20,918 bases of DNA. It comes from Ch67 sp964491665 (lineage in GTDB: Bacteria; Pseudomonadota; Gammaproteobacteria; Pseudomonadales; Ketobacteraceae). Each line of letters opens with the position of its first letter. The first letter of the stretch is position 1. This document shows positions 8,578-15,179 of the stretch, one piece after another. The stretch is taken from contig CAZBII010000072.1 in assembly GCA_964491665.1 (NCBI GenBank), forward strand, positions 1-20,918, written 5' to 3'. The position numbers and the translations under genes were made by a program. The notes below the pieces were generated by a model. The model searched no databases. It worked only from the letters and a program-made list of their open reading frames with translations, and was not told where the DNA came from.

Positions 8578-8756
8578 ACAGCATTGAAGATGAAAAGCGC
8601 GATCTGATTCAGCGCTATTTTGAAAAATTCAGGAAAGGCCCGCCGCTGTGGAAACTTCCCGTTGAAGAGGCCGTAAGGCGAATGAGGCTGGCTATTGAAA
8701 CGGGCGAGCCGATGGAGGGGCTGCTTCCGGTACTACCGGATGACACCGTGATGTGA
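8574..8756 (+). CDS. Small protein overlapping the MuF-metallopeptidase gene, candidate immunity protein
   Basis: The 60-residue product starts at ATG 8574, sharing ATGA with the stop of the preceding gene, so translation is coupled. It is charged and helical (EDEKRDLIQRYFEKF, then VEEAVRRMRLAIETGEP), has no signal peptide, membrane segment or cysteine, and ends just before a terminator. Its codons (AGG, AGA-type Arg, AT-rich start) resemble the C-terminal toxin-like domain more than the portal or capsid genes, which suggests that the two arrived together. I recognise no family. By position, size and coupling it is a candidate immunity protein for the metallopeptidase domain; alternatives are an assembly helper for the minor head protein or a neutral accessory ORF. 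Confidence 0.6.
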   Translation: MNSIEDEKRDLIQRYFEKFRKGPPLWKLPVEEAVRRMRLAIETGEPMEGLLPVLPDDTVM

Positions 8757-8760
8757 AATA

Positions 8761-8786
8761 AAAAGGCACCAACAGGTGCTTTTTTT
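8761..8786 (+). terminator. Rho-independent terminator closing the terminase-MuF operon
   Basis: GCACC, loop AACA and GGTGC are followed by T7 and preceded by an A run that lengthens the stem. It lies right after the 60-aa gene and 22 bp before the second copy of the 17-bp promoter-like element, so it separates two transcription units. Confidence 0.9.
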
Positions 8787-8807
8787 GTACCTGCTTTTTG
8801 CAATCAC

Positions 8808-8842
8808 TCCCCTAGTTTTGCAAACTTTCAGATTGGTATCTT
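8808..8842 (+). promoter_or_regulatory. Candidate phage late promoter, copy 2
   Basis: The 17-mer at 8808-8824 is identical to 2826-2842. Twelve nt later comes TATCTT (8837-8842) preceded by TGG, an extended -10 pattern, at exactly the same spacing as in copy 1. It lies between a terminator and the protease-scaffold-capsid gene, the place where phage Mu also has a late promoter (PI). The expected transcript would start near 8849 and have about 48 nt of leader. Confidence 0.55.
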
Positions 8843-8896
8843 CGCGTTGAGTTTTACCGAAGCGGCAACTTCGGAACGCGAGGACTCTCGAACACC

Positions 8897-11440
8897 ATGA
8901 CCTCTGTAGCACGGCACATTTTTCTGTCGGAGCAATCCGGCAGCTCCATTCGAATTCTGAGCGATCGTGTCACTGTGGATGCAGTGACGCTCTCTGTGGA
9001 TGCAGAGAAAAAATCATCAGTCGTCACCATCACCCGCACAGGCAACTTTACTGACCGCCGTTATGGAGACTTTTCCATTACCCGGGAAAAGCTGCTGTCG
9101 ATGGTTCAGAACTTCAGCGCGAACGTCTACGGCCAGGACATCGCGATTGATGTGGCACACGAGCCTGAAAAGGGCGCTGCCGGTTTCGTCCGGAAACTGT
9201 TTGTTGAAGGCGGAAAGCTGCGCGCGCTGGTGGAGTGGACACCCTACGGGCTGGAGGCAATCCAGCATCGTGGTTATCAGTATTTGTCAGCCGAATACCA
9301 CGAGAACTACCAAGACAACGAATCACGTAAAACTTTTGGCCCCACGCTGCTGGGCGCCGGTCTGGTGGTGCGGCCGTGCATCAAACACCTGGACCGCGTG
9401 GAGCTGGCTGAATCCTCACAGTTCGATTGCCCCACGGTAATCACCGAACAACTTCACAAAACACTTGCGAGCGAAATCAAAATGAACTGGGAAAAATTGC
9501 TGAAACAGCTGCGCGAATACTGCGCCAGCCTGAAACTGTCTGAATCTGTTGTGACTCAGCTGATTGCACTGGCGACCAGCCAGCTGAAACTGCTGACCGA
9601 GCAAACCGCCGGTGAGGCGCTGATCCTGCAGTTGCAGGAAACCGCGAAGACTCTGAGCGAAACCAATGCGACCTCTGCCCAGATCACGCTGCAGGGCCTG
9701 AGTCGTGATGATGTGCTGCGCTTGCTGGATGAGCAGCGTCAGCAAGACGCTGTTGCACTGGCAGAGCAGCAGGCTGCCCGCGCCAAGGTTGTAGCGGCCT
9801 GCCATGCTGCCATTGACGCGGCCGCCGGCTTGAGCGATGCCACTAAACTGGATCTGAAGTCGCAAGCGGCAACCTTGTTGAGCGAATCCGCCAGTGAAGA
9901 CGAAGCCAAACGCCTGGGTGAGCACCTGGCCAAGCAGGGCGAGCAAGCGGAATCCATGCGCAAACTGGCCGAGCTGGGCATGCATGTGCCGGTGGGTTCT
10001 GTGCACGTATTTGAAAATGCACCCAGCACCGCCATCAAACTGCAGGAATCCATGCACGACAAACTGCGCCGCTCGATTCAGCACTCGAACGGCAGCCTGA
10101 AGCTGCACAAGCAGGTGTCGCCGTTTGTGGAGCGCGTGCTGGCCGAGTTCGACCGCCGTCACGCGCCGACCATTGCGCAGGAAGTGAAGATGCTGGCCGG
10201 CGAAACCACCATCACTGATTCCAGCCTGCCGATTGGTTTCCAGCGCGAGGTGATTCGCGAGGCACTGAGCGATTTGAATGTGCTGCAATTGGTGCAGACC
10301 ATTTCCGATCCGACCGCCACTGCCACCACCCAGATTCCCTATGAGGAACGCGATGTGAGCGCAGTGGTGGGTGACGGTATCGTGTTCGAACGTCAGCCGA
10401 TCCCGAAAGTGAAGGCGCGTCAACGCATGGAACTGGCCTACATCAACGCCATGAAAATTGCGTTTGAAGTGTCCAACGAAGCCATGCACTTCACCCGTGC
10501 CAGCGCCATCAACTGGGATGCGTGGGCGGCGAACATCGCTACCGCCAGCCGGACCATGAAAGAGCTGCTGCACCGCCGGATCGCGAACACCATGCAGCGC
10601 GTTTCCGACGGTTATCTGGCTGCGACCATCACCAATGAGAACATCAAGCCGCAACTGACCGGCGTGCTGAGCCAGATCAAAACCGCGCAGTTCCCCATTG
10701 TGCAGCCGCACCAGGTCTACGATCTGCAAGGCAACGTGGTTGGTTCAGCGCAAAACCCGATTGTGATCACTCTTGATGCAGCCACAATCACCCCGTATGA
10801 CGGCACGAACCTGCAAGCGGCTGGAACTTACTACGTGATCACCAATCACAATCTGGGCTACATCCGCTTCGTTAACCAGCTGGGCGTTGCTGTTACCCCG
10901 AACCCGACCACGGCCACGATCACCTATCGCTACGCCACCAACATTCTGAAGGTGGACGCGGATGTGCCGGGCACCACCACGTTGGAAAAGCACCTGAATG
11001 GTCTGCTGCGCGGAGTGGGCACCCAGAAAGCGGTGATGAAAGACGATCGCTTTGTGACGCCGGATTTCCTGCTGATGTCCAACACCCTGAACAACACCGC
11101 CAGCAACGCGGAAGAGTTCGTGGCCACGCTGCGCCGCAACGGTACCGACGCTGGCGCGCAGGGCGATATGGAAACCATCAAGGGCATTCCGAGCTGGGAA
11201 ACCAACGCCCCGGGCGTGCACCTGGGCGATCAGCGCATCCAGATGGGTGTGAAGGGTGCCTGCACCTACACCATCGCTAAGCCGTTCCAGCTGTCTGAAA
11301 TTCAGGAAGCACGGGACAGCAATGGTCAGCTGATCGGTGCGAAAGAAGTGTACGGCGAAGAGTACGGCTGCATTCATGTGCCGAACGCGATCGCCAACCG
11401 CTTCACCTCGGTGCTGTTCTACAGCTTTACTAACCGGTAA
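8897..11440 (+). CDS. Prohead protease-scaffold-major capsid protein fusion
   Basis: One uninterrupted 847-residue frame holds three functions that Mu (I, Z, T) and P2 (O, N) split over two or more genes. Residues 1 to about 185 are a Mu gpI-like prohead protease: FSITREKLLSMVQNFS, a putative catalytic His in DVAHEPEKGAAG, VEWTPYGLEA and the YLSAEY segment with the likely Ser. Residues about 196-395 are Gln/Ala/Glu-rich helix, as in scaffolds. From about 430 comes the capsid protein (MLAGETTITDSSLPIGFQ, YEERDVSAVVGDG, ending KEVYGEEYGCIHVPNAIANR). A beta-rich stretch at about 599-682 looks like an insertion domain in the shell fold. An in-frame ATG at 9482 (residue 196, MNWEKLLKQLREY) could start a separate scaffold-capsid product. 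The start at 8897 has only a distant AGG (12 nt), so it is moderately sure. Confidence 0.85.
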   Translation: MTSVARHIFLSEQSGSSIRILSDRVTVDAVTLSVDAEKKSSVVTITRTGNFTDRRYGDFSITREKLLSMVQNFSANVYGQDIAIDVAHEPEKGAAGFVRKLFVEGGKLRALVEWTPYGLEAIQHRGYQYLSAEYHENYQDNESRKTFGPTLLGAGLVVRPCIKHLDRVELAESSQFDCPTVITEQLHKTLASEIKMNWEKLLKQLREYCASLKLSESVVTQLIALATSQLKLLTEQTAGEALILQLQETAKTLSETNATSAQITLQGLSRDDVLRLLDEQRQQDAVALAEQQAARAKVVAACHAAIDAAAGLSDATKLDLKSQAATLLSESASEDEAKRLGEHLAKQGEQAESMRKLAELGMHVPVGSVHVFENAPSTAIKLQESMHDKLRRSIQHSNGSLKLHKQVSPFVERVLAEFDRRHAPTIAQEVKMLAGETTITDSSLPIGFQREVIREALSDLNVLQLVQTISDPTATATTQIPYEERDVSAVVGDGIVFERQPIPKVKARQRMELAYINAMKIAFEVSNEAMHFTRASAINWDAWAANIATASRTMKELLHRRIANTMQRVSDGYLAATITNENIKPQLTGVLSQIKTAQFPIVQPHQVYDLQGNVVGSAQNPIVITLDAATITPYDGTNLQAAGTYYVITNHNLGYIRFVNQLGVAVTPNPTTATITYRYATNILKVDADVPGTTTLEKHLNGLLRGVGTQKAVMKDDRFVTPDFLLMSNTLNNTASNAEEFVATLRRNGTDAGAQGDMETIKGIPSWETNAPGVHLGDQRIQMGVKGACTYTIAKPFQLSEIQEARDSNGQLIGAKEVYGEEYGCIHVPNAIANRFTSVLFYSFTNR
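8969..9008 (+). other. Two adjacent hairpins with identical TGGATG loops
   Basis: GTCACTG-TGGATG-CAGTGAC (8969-8988) and TCTCTG-TGGATG-CAGAGA (8991-9008) are perfect stems of 7 and 6 bp, two nt apart, with the same six-base loop but different arm sequences. They lie within codons 25-38 of the capsid-fusion gene and encode a 7-residue near-repeat (TVDAVTL / SVDAEKK). Different arms that still pair point to selection on RNA structure, though a recent tandem duplication with drift is possible. Confidence 0.6.
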
Positions 11441-11456
11441 CACCGGTGATCTCAGG
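11440..11456 (+). repeat. 17-bp sequence with an exact inverted match at 18506-18522
   Basis: The sequence acaccggtgatctcagg, directly at the stop codon of the capsid gene, is the exact reverse complement of 18506-18522 at the end of the small HExxH gene. Its core CACCGGTG is itself palindromic. Function is unknown. Confidence 0.55.
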
Positions 11457-11481
11457 GGCTGGCTGACCAGCCCCTTTTTTT
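11455..11481 (+). terminator. Rho-independent terminator after the capsid gene
   Basis: GGGGCTGG, loop CTGA and CCAGCCCC make an 8-bp GC-rich stem followed by seven T. It sits 15 bp after the capsid stop and before the next gene, so it probably attenuates transcription into the neck and tail genes, keeping capsid mRNA in excess. No new promoter is evident directly after it, which suggests partial read-through. Confidence 0.92.
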
Positions 11482-11498
11482 AATTCTGGAGCAACTCC

Positions 11499-11915
11499 AT
11501 GCAACTGGTGCCCTACACCAACGCCACCGATCAACCGCAACATATTGGCAATCGCACAATCAACCCTGGTCAAACGCGCATGGTCGAGCAGGACGCGCTG
11601 CCCAAGCTGGCGCCTGAGTTCAATGCGCTGGATTTTCTGGCGCGCCCCATCAAGCAGATCGAGCCCGACCTGTACAACCTGCCGCTTTCCCAGCTGGAAA
11701 TTCTGCTGGACCAGGAGCGGATCGGTGACAAGCGCAAAGGCCTGATTGATGCGATCAGCAATGAAATAATTGCACAGGAAAAGGGCGTTGAACTGGAGCA
11801 GTTCAAGGCGTCGCTAGTGGAGTACACAGCGGATCAGCTGAGTGTGCTGCTGCTGGATCTGCGGGACGACGAAGCTAAGCGCCTGATCGTTGAAGACGCG
11901 CTGAAGTCGCGATAA
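11499..11915 (+). CDS. Phage protein of unknown function following the capsid gene
   Basis: This 138-residue protein has an N-terminal part predicted to be beta-rich (MQLVPYTNATDQPQHIGNRT) and a helical, acidic C-terminal part with a repeated LYNLPLSQLEILLDQER / EYTADQLSVLLLDLRDDE pattern. GGAG at 11488-11491 is seven nt before the ATG. I recognise no family. The place, directly after the capsid gene and before the neck genes, is where head-decoration, head-completion or head-tail joining proteins normally lie, so one of those roles is plausible. It has no signal peptide or membrane segment. Confidence 0.7.
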   Translation: MQLVPYTNATDQPQHIGNRTINPGQTRMVEQDALPKLAPEFNALDFLARPIKQIEPDLYNLPLSQLEILLDQERIGDKRKGLIDAISNEIIAQEKGVELEQFKASLVEYTADQLSVLLLDLRDDEAKRLIVEDALKSR

Positions 11916-11941
11916 GGACAACCCCACGACGAGCGAGAAAG

Positions 11942-11988
11942 GGCAGGGATGCAGCTGGCAGGTACCGCCAGCAAGCCGGCAGGGATGC
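11942..11988 (+). repeat. Direct 11-bp repeat flanking a hairpin in an intergenic gap
   Basis: GGCAGGGATGC occurs at 11942-11952 and 11978-11988. Between them is a perfect 6-bp hairpin, GCTGGC-aggtacc-GCCAGC (11954-11972), with no T run. The unit fills most of the only sizeable gap (11916-12022) between the capsid-proximal gene and the holin-like gene. It resembles a REP-like element or mRNA-stability structure rather than a terminator. Confidence 0.5.
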
Positions 11989-12022
11989 CGACCCAATCAG
12001 CAGAACGTTTTAAGGAGCGCGC

Positions 12023-12502
12023 ATGAACGTCCTTTCGATTTTAAGTGACCTGATTACATCTCCGGCGCTCGGAGCGTTCGGTGGTGTTCTGGGTACTCTT
12101 TTCACTTCGGTTCTGGCGTTTTTCAAATCGCGGCAGGATCACCAGCAGGCCGTCGAATTGCGTCGGCTGGATCTGGAATCGGCTGAGCGTATGAAGAAGG
12201 CCGACTTGGTGCACGCTGGCGAACAGTTGGCGTCCGGTGAGTTTAGCGCATCCATCGCCCACGATTCTGTCGGCCTGTCCACGGACGGGTCGCGCCTGCT
12301 GATAGTGGCAGAGTTCATTCGTCGGACGTTCCGGGCATTCATCACCACGGCGTTGCTGATGTCGGCAGTGGCGTTCTTCTTCAGCGAGTATGCGGACGTG
12401 GTGATGCGGTTTGACATGGTGCAGGCCACCATCGGGGCAACTGTGATGGCCATCACCTGGTGGTTCGGCGACCGGTCGCTGGCAAAAAAGGTTCGCGGCT
12501 GA
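12023..12502 (+). CDS. Holin-like protein with three membrane segments
   Basis: The 159-residue protein has hydrophobic segments at about 15-34, 104-121 and 132-149, with a charged helical region between the first two and the ending WWFGDRSLAKK. This is the look of the three-TM holin family first described in gene transfer agents and common in phages of proteobacteria. Such proteins form lesions in the inner membrane at the end of the lytic cycle. The strong AAGGAG at 12012-12017 sets the start. It overlaps the next gene by TGATG. No endolysin is found next to it in this window, so the lysis role is inferred from topology and from pairing with the XhlA-like protein. Confidence 0.7.
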   Translation: MNVLSILSDLITSPALGAFGGVLGTLFTSVLAFFKSRQDHQQAVELRRLDLESAERMKKADLVHAGEQLASGEFSASIAHDSVGLSTDGSRLLIVAEFIRRTFRAFITTALLMSAVAFFFSEYADVVMRFDMVQATIGATVMAITWWFGDRSLAKKVRG

Positions 12503-12807
12503 TGGAACACAGCGAGATTGCCCTGTTGCGAAATGAAATGCACGGACTCCGCTCGGAAATTAAAGCGCTGACCGAACAGCTAGTCGTGGTTCGCGAAGTG
12601 AAGACACGGCAGGAACATCATGAATTCCGGCTGAACCAGCACGAACAGCGACTCAATTCTCAGAGTGAGAAGCTGGACGGACTGATGCAGACCACTGCAG
12701 AGCACCGTCCGCAGATTCGTGACAGCGCTGATTGGGTTAAGTATCTGCTGACTGGCATCATCGCAGGGGCGGTTTCTCTGGTCACGTCTGGAGCGTTCCA
12801 TGGCTGA
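12502..12807 (+). CDS. XhlA-like coiled-coil protein with C-terminal membrane anchor
   Basis: From ATG 12502 the product is 101 residues: a charged heptad-rich coiled coil over roughly residues 1-62 (LLRNEMHGLRSEIKALTEQL, LNQHEQRLNSQSEKLD) and one membrane segment at about 79-97 (WVKYLLTGIIAGAVSLV). This is the architecture of haemolysin XhlA-type proteins that help holins. I prefer 12502 to an ATG at 12460 because it overlaps the holin stop (TGATG) and the coiled coil begins there. With the gene before it, it forms a two-gene membrane cassette between head and neck genes, comparable to the placement of lysis genes inside the late operon of P2. Confidence 0.65.
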   Translation: MEHSEIALLRNEMHGLRSEIKALTEQLVVVREVKTRQEHHEFRLNQHEQRLNSQSEKLDGLMQTTAEHRPQIRDSADWVKYLLTGIIAGAVSLVTSGAFHG

Positions 12808-13420
12808 CATGACTAAGGCCGGGCTGGCTGCATCACTGGAAAAGTCGCTGCTGGACTCCGCGTCCGTTTTCGCAGGGGATTTCGGGCACCTGCTGGACGT
12901 TGCCCTGGAAGATTATTCCCGCCGGCGTCCTCGAGTACTGGCCGGCAAGCTGCAGCTGGAACCCGGGCGCCTGACCTATCCGTGCCCGCCGGACTTCCGG
13001 TCCATGGGGGCGCGGTTCTGGGGATCGGCCCAGCGTCAAAACCTGAAACCGTGGGAGTGCGGATTCCCTGTGCGCCTGCCGCGCATCAGCGTTATGCAGA
13101 CCGACGCCGGCAGGGAATTCCTGTTTGACGTGCCGCCATCAGCTGATCAGATCGGCTGGTACGGCGCCGACTACAGCTTCACTTATCACGCGACTCACAT
13201 CCTGGGTGATGGCAGCACCCGCACCACGGTTCCCGAATCAGACCGCGGTCTGATTCTGCTGCGTGCCTCAGCGGAAGCCATGCGGGAAATGTCTATGCGC
13301 AATGTTAAAAAGCCGGTCAGTACACAGGATTCCATCGGTGGGCAAACCCGCACTGGAACACCTGGTGCACTCTATGAACTGTTCATGAACGCGTTCGATG
13401 AACAGGTGACCCGTGATTGA
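12800..13420 (+). CDS. Putative head-tail connector (neck/adaptor) protein
   Basis: The 206-residue protein starts inside the preceding gene (8-nt overlap) with GGAG six nt upstream. It has an N-terminal helical part, a TYPCPPDFRSMG segment like the P-x-DF block of phage gateway/adaptor proteins, a central beta-rich part and a C-terminal helix LILLRASAEAMREMSMRN, followed by a flexible end. Genes of this size between the capsid and the tail-completion gene usually encode the ring that joins portal and tail. The call rests on place and general pattern rather than on a diagnostic motif. Confidence 0.6.
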   Translation: MADMTKAGLAASLEKSLLDSASVFAGDFGHLLDVALEDYSRRRPRVLAGKLQLEPGRLTYPCPPDFRSMGARFWGSAQRQNLKPWECGFPVRLPRISVMQTDAGREFLFDVPPSADQIGWYGADYSFTYHATHILGDGSTRTTVPESDRGLILLRASAEAMREMSMRNVKKPVSTQDSIGGQTRTGTPGALYELFMNAFDEQVTRD

Positions 13421-13910
13421 AGTCGTTATCGAACTCAATACGCAGCAGGTTCGCGATGCACTGAAAAAAGTGCCCGACAAGCTGTTCGAGAATCTGCACA
13501 ACGCAGTTGTGCGTGCGGCAATTGAAGTCGCTCGCAGCGGGAAAAAGCACGCGCCCAAGGCGCACAGCACGCTGGCGGCCAGCATTCGGCACTTGCGTAC
13601 CGGGCAACTGGAATATGTGGTTGAGCCAGGCGTCAATTATGGGTTGATGGCGGCATCCGGCACAGGCCCGCAGCGTATGCCGTCAGTGCTGAGCATTTAC
13701 GACTGGGTGCGTGTAAAACGACTGAGGCCGCGCAACCCACGTGACACGCAGGAAGATTTGGCGTGGTCGATCGCACGGTCCATTGCGAAGCGTGGCACAG
13801 CGGAAAACGATTACATGGGGCGCGCCGCCCGCGAAACCGCAGGGCGGGTCCATGAGCTGATCAACCAGGCGGTGGGAAAATCATTGCTGGAGGCCGGATT
13901 CCGTGGCTGA
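13413..13910 (+). CDS. Phage tail completion protein (HK97 gp10 / P2 gpS / Mu gpG-like)
   Basis: The 165-residue protein begins at GTG 13413, overlapping the previous stop. The opening MIEVVIELNTQQVRDALKKVPDKLFENLHNAV, then KKHAPKAHSTLAASIR, is the usual pattern of HK97 gp10-family and gpS-like proteins: a strand, a helix pair and a conserved (T/A)G(x)L(x)SI-type segment. Such proteins join the finished tail to the head. Next to the tail-terminator candidate and ahead of baseplate gene V it occupies the same place as R/S in P2. Confidence 0.68.
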   Translation: MIEVVIELNTQQVRDALKKVPDKLFENLHNAVVRAAIEVARSGKKHAPKAHSTLAASIRHLRTGQLEYVVEPGVNYGLMAASGTGPQRMPSVLSIYDWVRVKRLRPRNPRDTQEDLAWSIARSIAKRGTAENDYMGRAARETAGRVHELINQAVGKSLLEAGFRG

Positions 13911-14433
13911 CGCGATCAGTGCCATCGACATCCTGCTGGATGAATACCAGCGCGAACTATCCGCGCAGGTATCGCAGCGGGTTGTGACACGCAACTTTGT
14001 GGGACGTGACGACATGCGCGCTGCGGATCTACGGCAGGGCGTGTTCACCATGCTGTTCGAAGGCTGCCGTCCTGCGGAAAACGAACAGCTCGACATTCTG
14101 CGGGTTGCTGTGATCGGCCAGGTTGAGCTGCCCGAGGGCGCTCTTCCGCTGGCGGTGGAACGTGCAGAACTGGCCATGCTGGCTGAGTTCCAGCGTTTTG
14201 TGAGCAGTCCGGGTGGTGCCGAGTGGCGCCTGATCAGCGTTGCCACCAGCCACCAGATCGAGGCCCCATTCGGATGGTTCTACGCAACCTGTGATGTGGG
14301 CCCCTTGAATCTGCGCATCGTGGAACCTGAAGGTGGGCACGCGGATCTGGAAGTGCTGTGGGGTGAATTCCCGGAAATAGGCCCTGGCCACGAGGCGGAT
14401 TACAAACCGACAGAGGAATTCTTCGGTGGATAA
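13903..14433 (+). CDS. Putative tail terminator protein (Mu gp37-like)
   Basis: The 176-residue product starts at GTG 13903 inside the previous gene (8-nt overlap). It reads as a compact alpha/beta protein (AISAIDILLDEYQRELS at the start; alternating strands afterwards; Gly/Glu-rich end) in the slot just before baseplate gene V, where Mu and related myophages carry the protein that caps the sheath and tube end. No diagnostic motif is visible, so the role is by position and size. It overlaps V by 8 nt. Confidence 0.55.
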   Translation: MADAISAIDILLDEYQRELSAQVSQRVVTRNFVGRDDMRAADLRQGVFTMLFEGCRPAENEQLDILRVAVIGQVELPEGALPLAVERAELAMLAEFQRFVSSPGGAEWRLISVATSHQIEAPFGWFYATCDVGPLNLRIVEPEGGHADLEVLWGEFPEIGPGHEADYKPTEEFFGG

Positions 14434-14980
14434 CGCGACGGTTGCCCGATATTTAAAAAACCTGCTGACCGTTGGCCGGGTTGTCCAGGTCAATGCCTCG
14501 CTGGACCAGTACCGAGTTGAGTTTGATGGACCTGACGGCCCTGTGCTGAGTGGCTGGCTTCTGCGCATGACATCGCGGGCTGGTGGTGATGCTGAGACAT
14601 GGCACTATGATACCGGCGAACAGGTTCTGGTGGCGGCGCTGGCGCAGAATCTGGAAGTGGGCGTCATTCTGGGCGCAGTGAATCAGGCTTCACATCCACC
14701 GGCCAGCACCGCTGCTGGCGTGTATCGGAAAACGTTTTCTGACGGCACCGTGATCGAGTATGACCGCAATACCAGTGAATTGACCGTGGCCGCCGCCGGC
14801 AATATCACCATCAACGTGCAGGGTGATGCGGCAATCACCGTGGCGGGCGAGGCATCCATGGACGCCACTGCTATCCGCCTGAATGGTGGCGCTGGGGTGG
14901 TGACGGGCGAGAGCCGTTGCCACTTTGACGGGCTACCACACAGCGACTGCTCGCTGTCGGTATTTGCGGGGAAGGTGTGA
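14426..14980 (+). CDS. V: Baseplate assembly protein V (tail spike)
   Basis: This 184-residue protein is the P2 gpV-type membrane-piercing spike at the tip of the tail tube. It has an N-terminal OB-fold (LLTVGRVVQVN, LSGWLLRMTSRAG, GEQVLVAAL, GVILGAVNQ), then a trimer beta-helix region of short repeated strands (TVAAAGNITINVQGDAAITVAG), and the typical end SRCHFDGLPHSDCS, in which the His residues are those that bind the apical metal in gpV-like spikes. P2 gpV is 211 residues. The ATG at 14426 overlaps the preceding stop. Neighbours W, J and I confirm the baseplate setting. Confidence 0.93.
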   Translation: MDNATVARYLKNLLTVGRVVQVNASLDQYRVEFDGPDGPVLSGWLLRMTSRAGGDAETWHYDTGEQVLVAALAQNLEVGVILGAVNQASHPPASTAAGVYRKTFSDGTVIEYDRNTSELTVAAAGNITINVQGDAAITVAGEASMDATAIRLNGGAGVVTGESRCHFDGLPHSDCSLSVFAGKV

Positions 14981-14981
14981 T

Positions 14982-15179
14982 ATGGCGCTCAGTGCAGCAG
15001 GCCTTCAAGCATTGATCATTTCCGAGTTGAATGCTCGCGGATTCCAGACCGGCAATGAACATGCGCGCACTGTTGATTTTGCCGAGGCAATCGCCGCCGC
15101 CGTCGTCGCACACATCCAGGCTAGTGCGCGTGCAGTTGTCAGTAGCGGTAGCAGTGCAGGGAACTGGCCAATTCAATGA
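14982..15179 (+). CDS. Small protein between V and W, unknown function
   Basis: A 65-residue product starts at ATG 14982 (MALSAAGLQALIISELNARG), one base after the stop of V and with GGGGAAGG upstream; an ATG at 14925 in the same frame is less likely because it lies deep within V. It overlaps W by 4 nt. The sequence is helical, Ala-rich and slightly acidic, with a flexible Ser/Gly end (SSGSSAGNWPIQ). P2 has no gene here. It may be a baseplate or spike assembly helper; no family is recognised. Confidence 0.7.
   Translation: MALSAAGLQALIISELNARGFQTGNEHARTVDFAEAIAAAVVAHIQASARAVVSSGSSAGNWPIQ

Noticed and set aside
9416..10729. Minus-strand frame of over 400 codons opposite the capsid fusion
   Set aside because: It is a shadow of the Gln/Ala-rich scaffold and capsid codons; its sequence is His/Gln/Gly-rich and without any domain.
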